From Brugia malayi (lineage: Eukaryota > Nematoda > Chromadorea > Rhabditida > Onchocercidae), in the NCBI RefSeq assembly GCF_000002995.4, contig NW_025062479.1, forward strand, positions 3,369,721 through 3,433,720: DNA of 64,000 nucleotides, written 5' to 3'. Within the stretch, counting starts at the first letter, position 1, and the number at the start of each line of letters is the position of its first letter. Under the pieces are notes generated by a model. That model made no database searches. It saw only the letters and a list, made by a program, of their open reading frames with translations, and was not told the origin of the DNA. The translations under genes and the position numbers were made by a program. Below, one piece after another: positions 50,984 to 63,816 of this stretch.

Positions 50984-53900
50984 CTATCGCTTTACATACA
51001 CTCTTTGCTGTTTATTTCCTCGAAATAATCCCTTCAGAGCATTTTGATAATCATGATTAAAAATCTGAAATTAAGAATGAAATCATAGTATAAGAATTTT
51101 AATTTTTGTTACTTATCCTCACATGATAGGTAGTAACACTGCAGTTCCAGCATACCGTGTAAATGATTGGATTCATTGCTGAGTTGCTGTATCCCAACCA
51201 AGTGATAAACATCCATATGTGCGGATCAACTTGACACGATGAACAGAACTGCACCACCACATACATTCTAGAAATTTGAAGTTTCTTTTTTTATGCCTCC
51301 AAGTAGCACTCTTCAAAAGGCATACCGATCAGCCTACCAGGAATCATTAAAACTAAAAATGAATTTGCTATATTACCGCAGGAAATGTTTTAAAAATTTG
51401 CAAACTTCAGTGGTATTTCCGAGTATTCAAAGAATCACAGAAAAATTTTTAGTACATACTAAAGTTTAAAATTTTATCATCATCATGTAATGCTGCGTTG
51501 CATCTTATTGCATTAAAAACATCACTTACATGAAAAACGGTGTCCAACAAATTGCAAAACAACCTAAAATAATACCGAAAACTTTCACACCTCGACGTTC
51601 TTTAGCTGTTGAAATACTTTTTGGTTTGTGTTGTGAAATAATTATCTGTCTGCAAAAAAAAGAACTCGAACAATGAGGCGTAATTTAATTTTTCAATTTC
51701 TAATTGTTATTTCTCAAACTAAACAAATTCATAAATTTAGCTCCAATCTTATCACACATTGTTTACTGAACTCAGTTTTGCCAAAGAAACTGCTCTAAAT
51801 ATTTCCGAAAACTTCAAACAGACCGAAAAATTGCTGTCAGATGTTTCAGAGATCAAAATTTATTTTTGACAATGTCAAATAGTTGATAAATGAAGGATAT
51901 GATTTGTCAACCTAACAATATCATCTTTGTAATAAATGTTAAATCCGTCCTTGATGGTTTTTTAGTATTCATTTATTTTCGTCTTTCATTAATTTCATTC
52001 ATTTCATATTTAATAAACATACTTTATGCTTTCTCAATTTTATTCTTACCTTAAATTGAAGTATGCAATACCTTTTCGAGTGAAGTCGCTTCCTTCCGTA
52101 TGTTACTTTTGGATTTGATAATGTTCTAGGATATTGTACCACATGCATTTTGCTTATTTCGGTTTTACCACAATGATAACATTTCATTGATTTCTTTCCT
52201 GTCGTAATATTATTTTCTGATACAATGACAGTATCACTGATTGCGCTGGTGATTCGTGTTGCTGCTTCTGTTGTTATTATTGCTCTTTCCTGGTCTTTAT
52301 GACATTTTGCGCCTTGCATAATTTTTCTTTTGTTTGATTCCTGATTTCATTAAAACTGTTTACAATCGACGAAAGTAAAGTCTCATACCTCAAAAATAAT
52401 ATTCTTAAATTGCATATTTGCAGCGATTCATGTGTGAGGTTTTACAGATAATATTAAAGTAGAAAAACAGTACATTTTGAAAATTTTCAAATGCTGTAAC
52501 TGATTTCAGGAAGAAAAATGAATGTCTCTTAAAATTTCGAAAATAGAAATTTGCAAAATGTAAGATTTCATAATTTTAAATTGAAAATTTGTAAGATTAG
52601 CATAGTTTAGAGCAATTAACTCACTTAAGATAAAACTTAAATCAAACATTCTTGCAATATTACTATTGCAGATCAACAATTAATTAGAGTATCATAATGA
52701 GTCAAGCAAAGATGTCCCACATCTCTGTCAATTGTCCTTTATCAATTTGTAACGGAGTTATATAAAATAAGCGTGGGAAAAAGAAGCGGAAACAAGCGTG
52801 TTACTATAAACAACGTAAATCATCACTGCCATCTGGCACAGCAAATAATTTGACGTGATTCCATGTGTGTTCGAAACTCTGCCGCGGATGCAAATAACAT
52901 AATAACTTTCAACGGTAGTTACTTCTGGATTAATTCCACATCTTTTATAAATGATATATTCCACGGAGGTCCAGAAAACACTAGTAGAGTGGCTTTTGAT
53001 TCGCTTCATATATCTTTTTTGATTTAATAATACTTAGAATATTATTAAAATTTGTGTTATAATTAATGACATCAAGTTTGAAAAACTAAGTAGCTATAGT
53101 ATCAATACGTTTTATGAAGCTTGAAGTTTTAATCTAGAATACATCACCTAATTAAGTAATTACTGTTACGAAAATTATAAAAATAAACAGCATCAATCTT
53201 GATGGTGCGTACTTCTCCAACACTGAATTTGTTTGCTTGTTCGACGCATTCCTCACATTCTTTGCATATTGGTCGAACTTCTTTGTAAACATGAGGAGTG
53301 GAATTTTTTTCTAAAGCAAAATTATAATACTGTAAGAATCCTCAGGTCTGATTTAATCATTCCTATATATTCAAATTCAAAACTGACTTTTTAAGATATT
53401 ATTTTTTGTAAAATTCAAATCTTTAATAAAATAATTTTGAAGTGAGTTTTTCAGTACTGAAAACACTACATTTGAAACTCTATATTTATTTTTAGCTAAA
53501 ATCGTAAACTTATGTATTTTTAAATACTTTATGCCCTCGAAAATCCCAGTTTTGGTGATTAATTAAATTCACATTTAAATATTTCATATCAAAAGTGCCA
53601 AGAAAAAAATCCTTAATTTATTTTTACATTTTTGATAGTACAATCTAAGCCATTTTGTTGCAAATATAAAATAGTAATAAATCTAACCTTTTTTATTTTT
53701 TTCCACTTCCTTAGCAAATCTATCATTGGTAGGTAAAACATGACTCAAGTCATGCAAAATCGTTGATTCAATATGTTTCTTAATTACCTATAAAAACACC
53801 TTTCATCTCAAACAAATTTTAAAAATAATTCTATTTTTTCCATTATATATATATTTTTTTTTACAAATATTACTCGTCTAAATTCTGATAATGCTAATAA

Positions 53901-55709
53901 ATATGTACTTTTTTTTCTAAATTCAAAGAAAACCTGTTGTCTATATAGTTGACGAGCACGATGTTTAGCAAATGTCTGATAAATTTTATAGTATACAAAG
54001 AACATAATAAATAGAGGTATAAAAAAAGATCCGGTTGCACTGTAAATAGTATACGACGGTAAATCCAAAAATACGCATTGCCATGTACCATTGATTTTTA
54101 TCATATTACCTCGTTCCGCAACCTGTAAATGATATACCAATTAAAATTTTCTTTCAAAATTTTAATAAATGAGAGATGAACTGATTGTTGATCAAGTAAG
54201 ATACATATGATAATGGAAATACTAAGAATTCAGAATGCTTCTTTTCATTATTAGTTACGAGTAATAATGCTAAAATCTGGACTGGAATTTGGAAAAATCT
54301 GAAAAAAATACCTTTAAGGATTGTTAAATATTCGTAGCAGCAAAATTAATAGTGATGCATGAGTTTTTGTAAAAAAAAAAAAAAAAAAAATGGTTTTTCA
54401 AGATTTCTCAATTTCGTTGACTTTTAACTTATCCAGTGACGGTACGTTAAAAACTTATATTAACTTGTTAACTTATATTCTTTGACTTCATGAGTTTGAA
54501 TTTGCGAAGAATCTTTAAAACTGCAAAGGCTCTACATGTGACTTCCGGCCTTGATTTTAACAAATCTCTACAACAGCGCAATATGAAGTGGTATTATTGT
54601 ATTTCCGTCACTGGGTACGTTAAAATAGCTTAACGCAATGTGAGATTTCACTTTAAAAGAACATTATCACATAAAGTCTCAACAATAGACTGATATCTTC
54701 ATTATTGTCTTATCAAGTTTTCAACATTAACTGTTGTCTGTCCATACAATAACTTATCTAATCATGATAAAGTTGAAGTTTCTTAAAGCATTCATATAAA
54801 AAAAGAAAAGAAAAATTGAATGCTTGCCTGTTTCCATCCGAAGAATGGAGCTAAACTAATCAAAGCAGATGAAAACCAAACGGATAAAATTAGGTAAGCT
54901 ACTGTGCGCTTATTTCGCTTAGCCATATAAGCCATTGGTGTAGTTATAGCCCAGTAACGGTCTAAACCAACAATGGATAAATTCCAAATAGAAGCCGTGG
55001 AGCACAAGATATCTGCTGCAAAATTAATGTAGTTCAAGGATAAGGAAAAATGCTACGTTTGATTAAAAAAGTCCGCATTGTGGTTTGATGGATCATCCCT
55101 AACAATATTCGAACAGCCAGAAATTATAGTGAAAATATTCCTCCTTTCTATGAAAGTTCCTCAAAAATTTTTAGAAATGGATATTTAGGAACGATACCTG
55201 AAAATAGGGTAAGTAGTCTCATAAACAAACAGTAATTAGTATTACAAGAAGAATCGATGGAAAAAGTTTTGTGACTTATCGTAAGTCTCAAAGTTGTCAT
55301 AAAAAAGTAAACTTTTATTTTGCAACAGTAAAAGCAGATAAACCTACCTGATACAAAAACGACGCAAAGTGTCGATGTAAAAAGCCATTCATTTGCGATC
55401 GCATAGATCGATGATAAAGGCAATACAATAACTCCAAGGCACAAATCACTGAAGGCAAGATTGGCAACCTGCAAAATTTTCACTGTAACCATAACCATCA
55501 TACGACCTCTAATTCTGAATTGTAATGATTCAATTAAGGAAAGCAAGAGATGAATTAAATACCAGTAGATTAGGTACAGTTTGAAGATGTGGATTTTTAT
55601 ACAATACAACAAATACAAGTATATTGGCAGCAATGGTCCAAATAACCAAAAGCGTAAGTGCGCTTCCTTTTAAAATGTTGAGAAATAAGTCGATGTGCAC
55701 CTCTTGCAT
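50984..55709 (-). CDS. Class A aminergic G-protein-coupled receptor (serotonin/octopamine/tyramine/dopamine type)
   Basis: Ten exons (55563-55709, 55348-55468, 54828-55015, 53934-54122, 53688-53787, 53213-53310, 52072-52340, 51530-51649, 51156-51267, 50984-51064) join in phase to 474 residues with seven membrane segments. Visible motifs: TM2 NLAFSDLCLGVIVLPLSS; TM3 SADILCSTASIWN with the amine-binding Asp, then LDRYWAIT (DRY); TM4 ILSVWFSSALISLAPFFGW; TM5 YTIYSATGSFFIPL with two serines placed for a ring hydroxyl; TM6 CFAICWTPFFIM (CWxPFF); TM7 WLGYSNSAMNPIIYTIFNH (NPxxY). The third intracellular loop is long and Cys/Lys-rich. TM3-TM5 most resemble 5-HT7/C. elegans SER-7-like receptors, while TM7 and the tail resemble alpha-2 adrenergic/octopamine types, so I do not assign a ligand. 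Start at 55709 is the first in-frame ATG before TM1 after a stop. The intron after TM4 uses a GC donor (CAG|GCAAGC). Confidence 0.88.
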
Positions 55710-58484
55710 GTTTCATCGTAGCATTAATCCTGCAATTAAAGTAGATGGATAGTTTTTCTCTTTTTTTTCTTTTTTTTTTTTTTTTTTTTATCCGCAACTT
55801 AACAATATATGGAGGGAGAAAAACGAATCAGTATTCATTATGCTGATTTTTTTTAGTATTCTTAAATTTGCATCTGGCATAGGATTACAAATAATTATGG
55901 CAGAATTATAGATGCTAGTGTAAAAAGTTGTCATAGTACTTAAGATGTAAAAATGAAAAAGGATAATAAATAATTTGTTCTTCTTCGAGAAGGAACTTGA
56001 AATAATTTTTTTCTTTAAAAAAAATTTCTTTAGAATTACAGAACAAACAGACTTCTTTAATCATACCATATTCATAATCAAACTTTGAAACAAATCTATT
56101 AGTTTGCGAGTACTCTGATGTGATTATCCAGCAAATAAATTTATAGTTATTTCTATAACGATATTTTTTGTGAAAAAAAAAAAAAAAAAAAAAAAAAGGA
56201 AAAAGAAGAACGTTTGTCATATCATCCATTAATTTCAAATTGTTGACTGCAAATATTCTTTTTTTTGCAAAGATTCTGATTATTGCCACTTCCTTCAGGA
56301 ACAACTACTTATGAGCAATCAATTTTACACATTTTCTGAAATCCTAGTTGCATCTTGTTAATCGACAATGACTATAAAGTCAGTAAAGAAAATAAATTGA
56401 CTCTTCTTTAATGGCAAGCATAACTATTTCATCATTTGCTAAAATTAATTTGGTTCTAGAGGTGATATCTCTATTGTTATACATCCCGGTAATAATTCGA
56501 CATTATGCAAGGTTAAAAATCATAAAGACTACATAGGTGCTGACCTCTAGCAAAATTACCGGATGAAATCATCTATCATTTCAGCTCTAGAGCATTGAAA
56601 ATGAACCGTAATAAAATCACCTTATTCGTACTGCAGATTTATGAGCAGATGCTTATCTTCTGATCGGTTATGCCTACTAGTTTGTCCTACAATGATCTAT
56701 TAAGTTGAACTGTTTACGAAATGCAGTTATCACAAAAACAGGATAGAGAAATGAAAAAGGGTTTTTAAAAAAGACAACAACAACAGCTATCAAATACAGA
56801 AATAATGAAATTTCTTTTCTGTCTATCAATATAATACGTCAGAATTTTCACAAAATCATTTTTTAGTAAAAGTAGAGATTAGGCTTTAAAAATCTCAGTT
56901 AAACGCCGAGGATGACAGCAATTTACATTTTACAAATAACTCAGTAATAAGTTAGGATGGGATGCATGAATTGCTCACGAAGAAGCCAGCTTTTCAAACT
57001 GCAGCAATTTGATAATTATCGAAGTTGGACACTAAGTGTAAATATGTCCTGCTGTTGCATTATTGATATTTTTAAGGAAAGAATGGCCTCTCTCACTGTC
57101 CCATCCTCTTAATAATGAGGTGACAGGAATCTTCGCTCCGAATCATCCATCCGAAGTGATATGTAAGCAACAGATAAGCACAATAAAGATACTGTCTTCC
57201 TCACTTCTCTTCCTTTCTTTTGTCTCCTACTTCTTGTATTTCCAGTACCTTTTCTTAGTTTATAGGTAAAAAGCCTGATTAGCTAAGCTTCAGATCTTCA
57301 ATTAATAAATGTGCAAATATATATATATATATATCGCTAATAAAAAACTGCTTCTCTCAGCGAGTTATTATCATATGAAGAATGTAAAGTAGTTGTCTTT
57401 GAAGCAATGTGCAATTGTACTCAATTCATTTTCCATAAGAGATCTGCTCTGTTATGTCAGTCACTAGAAAAATTGTTTTAATAACACATCACCTGTTCAT
57501 TTTAATTGTCAGTTGCTCAAAGCTTTTTTTTTTTTTTTTTTTTTTTGATTGCTGTGATGAGTAGGAAAGGATATATGCTTATGCGAAAGCAGGTGTAAGT
57601 AAGTAGGAGAGATTGTCAGCGATTCTTACCAAAGATGAAATGGGATTTTCAAGAAATTTTAACGAAAAAAATGTTCGAAAATAAGGATGGAAATAGCAAA
57701 AAAAAAAAATGTTTACAAGTGTGTGCATGCTTATGTCACGGGAAGATGGAATACAAAACTCATTGAAGTTCCATTTAGCTCGATGTTTGCTAGAAAGAAT
57801 GCTGACGGTGACATAATATGTATGCGCCAAACTAAAATGTGAAGAGAGGGGCGCAATCCTGCCATCTCTCTCAACTTTCTCGTCTCTTCCTGCGATCTTC
57901 GTCACTTATCCTTTCATTTTCAAAATGAAATTATCCAACAAATGGGGATGAATAAATTTGTGACCAGAAAACTGAATGAAAGCCACAAGATTGGATTCAG
58001 TTGTAAACCTTTTCAAACAATAGAATGAGCTGGAATTGTTACACTTAATACATAATGCAAGGAATTTGCTCATTAATTAATATTCTATGAAACTGATTTA
58101 TTGATTTTGCTTACGGGAAAAAAGGCTGTTTTTAATAATGCTTTGGTAATAAATACAATTGGATCAGTTCATTATTGAAATTTTAAATATTTTTGAAATG
58201 ATGCCCTCCACAGTTTCGCTTTTCCTAGCCGTATCTTAACTTAGAATAAGAATTTTGACTGGTATTTACTAGTAAAAAAATAGTTTACTGGTAAGAAAAT
58301 AAAATAAAGAGGCCATTCTTAAAAAATCTTTGTTCCTAATAATACAATACAATTCGAAGGAAGTAATGCAGGAAAAGTATTGAAAATAATGTTGGAAGAA
58401 TAAAAAACTTTAAATTTATGAAAAAATAACTATATTGTAGCTGTGGACTGTAAAAAATATACATTTATAAACTTTATGCAAGCT

Positions 58485-58508
58485 ATATATATATATATAT
58501 ATATATAT
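58485..58508. repeat. (TA)n microsatellite
   Basis: About 12 uninterrupted TA units. A shorter TA run occurs near 57320. Confidence 0.85.
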
Positions 58509-60654
58509 GTCGCAATAGAAATATGCAATTCTTCTTCTTTGGCACTTTTCCTTCGCAAGATTCTGTGAAAATTTTACCACATTTCCTAGATTTTAATGGT
58601 TGAGCACATGCATTGAAGTTTTATACTGCAACATATTAATCACGTCCATGTAAGATGCATTAGTAACCTTATATTTTATGTATGCTCAATAATATCAACT
58701 ATGAAAGCTTTTCCGGAATGTTGAGTAAGTTTTGTTAACTTCCTTGGTAGAGGAATAAGAGTGGTTCAAATAAGAAGCAAGAAAAAAAGGAGATTTATGT
58801 TTTTTTTTTTTTCGTTTATAATTTCAGTTAGTTATAGTTTTTCAACCAAAAGTTAGTCTATGATGAAAAATTGGGATAATAATGTATAAAGAACATTTGA
58901 TTGTGTTATCGAGTTATATCGAGCATCTGGAAATCTAGAAATTGCTTAAGGTTTATCCGCTAGATATTAATGGAATATTAGTACTCAATACATGGATAAA
59001 ACGATTTGAACATTGCAACAGTCATTTGTAGTTCAGGTCGAAAAATATGGCAAAAGTCTTTTTTTAAATTATATATTGCTATAAAAAAAATGAAGTTTCT
59101 TATTTAGTGCATTTTTACATGTTGTCTTTAACTTGTCAGGTTTTCGGTTAAGTTTTCACTGAATTTATCTTATCATTGAATCTATTTTATCACTTTTCCT
59201 ATTTCTTGTTCCTGCTTAACTTTCTTTTTTTATTACAAGCTAGAATTAAACTTGGAATGATTTTTTTAAAAATGAATTATTATAAAGGAAAAACAAAAGA
59301 TGAATAAAATCGGTACTTATTGCTCTTTTGGTTTTACATACTGACAAGTAATTTCATTGACCTAGTTAATTTCACTATCAATGATTGATATGAGACTAAA
59401 TCATTTAAATCAAATAATTCATGGCAAAAAAAAAGAATAACAGCTTTATAGGATGAAAATATATATTATTGTAGATAAAGAATATTATTGTAGATAAAGA
59501 AAGCACTCCACTTTAATTTTATGAGTAAGAAATTGATCATTACTTTATACGAGCGACGTTTGATCTGTGACATATCTGTGATATGCACAAACATACATAC
59601 GTACATAGAAATACATACATAACATAAAAGACGTTTAAAATCACAGAATACATTATAGACGGCAATAAATAGCAAAGCAGTAAGTATGAATATGTGGGAG
59701 ATGAGAAATGTATTAGATACGAGTCGGTATTTCTCTCAAGCAAAATTGCTCGGACACGTCTTTTTCAAGAATTTTTGAGGCGTGGACAAAGTGACGAAAG
59801 TAATTCCTTGGAAGCGTATCTCATCGTACTTCATTCTTCTTTTTCTTCTTCCTTTTTTACTTTTTATCCCTCAACTTTCATTTTCATTCCTCTCTTCTTC
59901 TCTTCATATTACGAAGGACTGCTACGCTAAAAAATTAATGAATTTCATTTTTTTAAGAAAAATCAAATTAATAGAATCAGATGAAATTAATAAGTTTTTA
60001 AGACAAGATTAAATAACAGTTTAATATAATATTATATGTCAATATTTCAAATAAATGAAGTAAAGTAAGACATTTTTTATTTATTTTTACTATTTTCCGA
60101 ATATCTAGAAAATTTGTAAACTTTTTAAAATAATGAGCATATTATAATTAGGCTAAAGTTTTCAATACTTATTGGAAAAGTGGACTTCATTTCTTTCACA
60201 ATATTAATTATTAACATCATGAATAAGGATAGACGGAAGAAACGATAAACATTGAAAAGATTCTGAGTAATTTTTGAATTTTCCGACTTAGCATATCGTA
60301 GAGCTCATTTATCATTGCTATTACTTTATTAAGATAAGATGACTTCTACAGCGGTAGTGCATTATTGTTATCTCAGTTTGCTTAAATTTTTTGCCAGTTT
60401 TTTTGGCAGTATTTAAGGCTGACAGAGCTATCATTGTGGATACGATCATTATACAAAGGCTATTTGTTGAGTGAATCTTAGCTGATATATACATATATGT
60501 GATATAATCGAATTCTGCTTTCGTTTTCTTTTGTCTGAAGTGTGTTACATATGCTTTCTATCACTCTCTTGCATATTCTTTAAAATATGTGTTTTAAATC
60601 TTTTCTTTTTCTTTTGGATATTCAATGTTATTTAATTTCATGAAGAAAAGGATC

Positions 60655-60725
60655 AGAGAGGGACTGCAATCAGAAGGCTACTTTAAAAGTTAAAGTAGCC
60701 TTCTGATTGCAAAATTCCCTCTTTA
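60655..60725. repeat. Near-perfect inverted repeat (22-bp arms, 3-nt loop)
   Basis: Arm 60665-60686 begins TGCAATCAGAAGGCTACTTT and its exact reverse complement occupies 60690-60711, with only AAG between. Beyond a small internal bulge the flanks pair again (GAGGGA near 60658 with TCCCTC near 60716). Such a long perfect stem with a minimal loop is more like a cruciform or the tip of a palindromic element than a microRNA precursor. Confidence 0.9.
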
Positions 60726-61212
60726 TATTCCTGACCGATAACCTGTCTGCTTTGCTGAATTCATATGCTACAACAGATTTGTCTAAGTATAAATTCCATA
60801 TTTGTTCTGATATACACTTCAGACGTTGATAAGCTTACAATTTTTGCAATAACTTAATATACATTTTTCAATGGTGAAAAATCAACAATAAAATTCAGAA
60901 ATTAAGTCTATTATCCGTAGATTTAGATACATTGATTCACTAGTAGGTCCGGAAATGAGACTCAAAGGTTTCATATTAGTCGACATGGAATAACAGGTGC
61001 AATGTTCCAATTCCCGACCTTACAGTTGGCAGGGGGGAAAGGGAAAGGCTGAGTTTGTTGAGTCACGTCACTACTCTTTACGAGAGCTGAGTCGCTATTT
61101 TGAGAGCGGAATACAACTGTTTCACTTTAACTATGTGGAATCGAAAGCGGCACTGACATTCCAGGACGATATTGGAAAGTGTTTGGCGGTCTCATTTGCT
61201 GTATTTTCACAA

Positions 61213-63816
61213 ATGGCTGTGTATTTGGCCGTGGATTCATCGTTATCAATGCGACTGCCTGTTAGCGAGAGCAATGAAATGTCTAGACGGATGATTGCAT
61301 GTCAGCTAGTTTTGAAAACTATTGAAAAGGTTCAAACCTTGGATATGGATCGTAAGATTAAGTTGGTCTGTTTCATTTATTTTGAATTTCTTCGTATTTA
61401 TTTCAAATTATCTTTTCCTAATGTGTTATATTTTATGAAGATTGATGTACATGGATTTGACAACGACAAAGGGAATGTTACTTTTTTTTTCGTATTTCAC
61501 TAACACTGTATCGGTTGCTGACGCATGGACGCAAAAGCATCACAAGTAATTAAAATTAGGAGGAAACTGCATGGATGAAAAAAGACTGTTATTTCAGATT
61601 GATTTCTCACACAATTCAAAAATTATACCATGCGACATGCGAAGCATTGAAGATGCCGAGAAACTTTTGAATTGGTTTGTGTTGGCTAAACGACTTTTTC
61701 TTGTATTTATGTGGGATGAAGATTTGTGCTGAAATTCTAAAACTGTTCGTTTTTTGGTTTTGATGGGGAGCATGTTCACTAAATTACTCAAACTTATCTG
61801 TTATCTTTTATAAAGATTTCATTGGGTCTCTTTGTCACTTTTGTCTGGACTGAGATTCTTCATCGATCGACTCATTTTCTTAAGAATTTCATAAACTCGT
61901 TTATAAATTGGAGACTACATTACAATTTCAGAAATTGATGAGAGTCTTTCAGCATAGATATATCTGCCTCAGCTGATCTAATTTCGCTGTTCTTACTGGT
62001 AAAGATGGAAAATGACGATGAAACTAGCATCCTTCTAGTGTTTACGGATGCATGTACTTTCACCCCGGTAGGTAAGCTTTTTCATTCATTTTAATATAGT
62101 TTCAGTGCCTCTAACTTTATACAAATTTTCAATGATTGGGATTTCTTTCGGTAATTCAAGGAGGAAGTGAACTTGACACATCTACCGAATTGTACAGTCA
62201 AATTTGTTTGTGTTCTGGATGAAGTTTTAACGGATGAGAATCAGATTGCTCGATTATGGGCCATTTCATGTATGTTTAAACGGTCATTGCGATTTTTTTA
62301 TCTGGTTTATGTACGGCTTCTTCAACAACTATTTTCATACATAGGCATGAATGAGCGATTTGGATGTTCACACATTATGAATTATTGTCAACATTGTTCA
62401 ATCGCTTGTGCTATGTTTTATCAGTATTATTATCTCCAAACAACACCCAAAAATATTATTTTAGTGCTGACGGAAGGCTTCAAGGAGGAATTTGATTTTG
62501 AAGACAGTCGACCTTGGATGCCGTATTTCTTGTCCGATTACGATACCATAGACAGTTATAGTGATGCTCTTGCAAAAGATTTGTGTCCTGTACCAACATT
62601 TTTGTTAAAATGTGGCTTTTTAAAAGCATATTTCAAGGTATAGTTTTGACTAAAAGATTTCCCTGATCTAAATTGCATCTTTCTGTCTGAAAATCGAAGC
62701 AGTAATGTGTACCCGCTGCTGATTTTAATCGTCAAATTTTAGACGCTACCATCGGTAGACAGCGATGATTGGAACACAGTTATTGAAGTAATTGGTTTTA
62801 TTCCCGTAAATTATTTGGCAAATATGCCAACCATTCGACATCATTTTCTTATCTCACAATTAAGTATGTTTTCCTACTGATTTTTACTTATCATCCCACG
62901 AAGGTCTTGGAAGCTTTTCAAATTCATTCTCATTTCAGATAGTGAAGATTTTCTAAACTTGATGTGCTCCTCACTGCACTTAGAGGAAAGTGTAGCCATC
63001 TGTCGCTTGAATAAAAAATTATATGGCGCATTGTGCCATATTAGGTAATTTTTTGGACATTTTTTGTATTAACTTTTGAAGTAAATTACAAGAAATATCA
63101 GTATGTATCTGTTCCAGAATAAGTGGATCCTTGACATTATTACTTAATTTTGGATATCGAATTGTTTTAGTGCAAAGGAAGAAGATCCTTCAGTTTCTCG
63201 ACTTGTATTTGCATTATTCCCACCGGGTCCAATGCCAGTTTCCTGGTTGCCTTCATTCAGTACAATGTGCTCTCAGGTTGTTTCACGGATTTTGTTAAAT
63301 TTTCCCATAAAGAAAATTTTATTTTGTAACATCTCTTTTTTTGCGATGATGCGTAAGTGGAATTGTTGCTTTAATCGGTATATTTGGATAACATTGCAGA
63401 GCATTGTAGATGCTGGAAATGAAGAGCAGTTGTTCTGTATCAGGAATGATGGCCTTTCTAGACCTTCTTATTCTTCACTACAAAGAACATGTTGGTATGA
63501 GGTGCATGGGTTGCAAAGTGATATGCAGAAAATTGCTCGATTATTGAAGAAGATTCCCGACAGAACGTTCTTGTTTTATTCGGTACCAACAAATATCTTT
63601 ACAAATGTGTCATTTTGTTGAAACACTTCCTTATTCGTAATCGTCAATATTTGCCATTTTTATATATTTTCAGGAATTAAATAGGATACATGCTTACTGT
63701 TGTGCCAGCGGTGCTGAAGATGTTTTGGAAAAGATAATTCAGGTTTTGCATGAAGAGAGTTCTTCACAGTCACCACTGATTGTCAAACATTCCGTATACG
63801 CGAATGAAAAACTGAG
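61213..63816 (+). CDS. ints14: Integrator complex subunit 14 (VWA domain), 3' end outside the window
   Basis: Ten exons are supportable (61213-61365, 61598-61674, 61953-62067, 62161-62269, 62345-62637, 62743-62863, 62939-63044, 63171-63276, 63400-63582, 63674-63816), about 468 residues; a short last exon must follow, since the human protein is about 518. The N-terminal von Willebrand A domain begins at the first residues, MAVYLAVDSSLSMRLPV, with the metal-site motif DxSxS (DSSLS), and continues to LLVFTDACTF. Other blocks shared with human INTS14 are FLLKCGFLKAYFK, IEVIGFIPVNYLANMP, ESVAICRLNKKLYGALC, LFPPGPMPVSWLP, and GLQSDMQKIARLLKKIP followed by LNRIHAYCCASG. INTS14 pairs with INTS13 and INTS10 in the nuclear snRNA 3'-processing and transcription-termination complex. 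The open frame extends upstream of 61213, but the family starts at this Met. A further 57-nt intron (62408-62464) is possible. Confidence 0.85.

Larger units (their letters stand above)
55710..61212. other. 5.5-kb intergenic region with simple repeats
   Basis: No supportable gene was found. It lies upstream of both flanking genes (receptor on minus, Integrator subunit on plus) and so probably contains both promoters. Simple sequence includes A-runs at 56176-56198, a T-run at 57524-57546, and TA runs near 57320-57334 and 58485-58507. A strong hairpin lies at 60665-60711. Short open frames such as 57579-57905 and 59694-59930 lack any domain. Confidence 0.5.

Noticed and set aside
60655..60725. 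Hairpin as a microRNA precursor
   Set aside because: A perfect stem of 22 bp with a 3-nt loop is not the usual bulged 60-80-nt precursor with a larger loop.
61000..61212. N-terminal extension of the Integrator subunit in the same open frame
   Set aside because: The INTS14 family begins at the VWA strand with the metal-site motif a few residues from the start, matching the Met at 61213.
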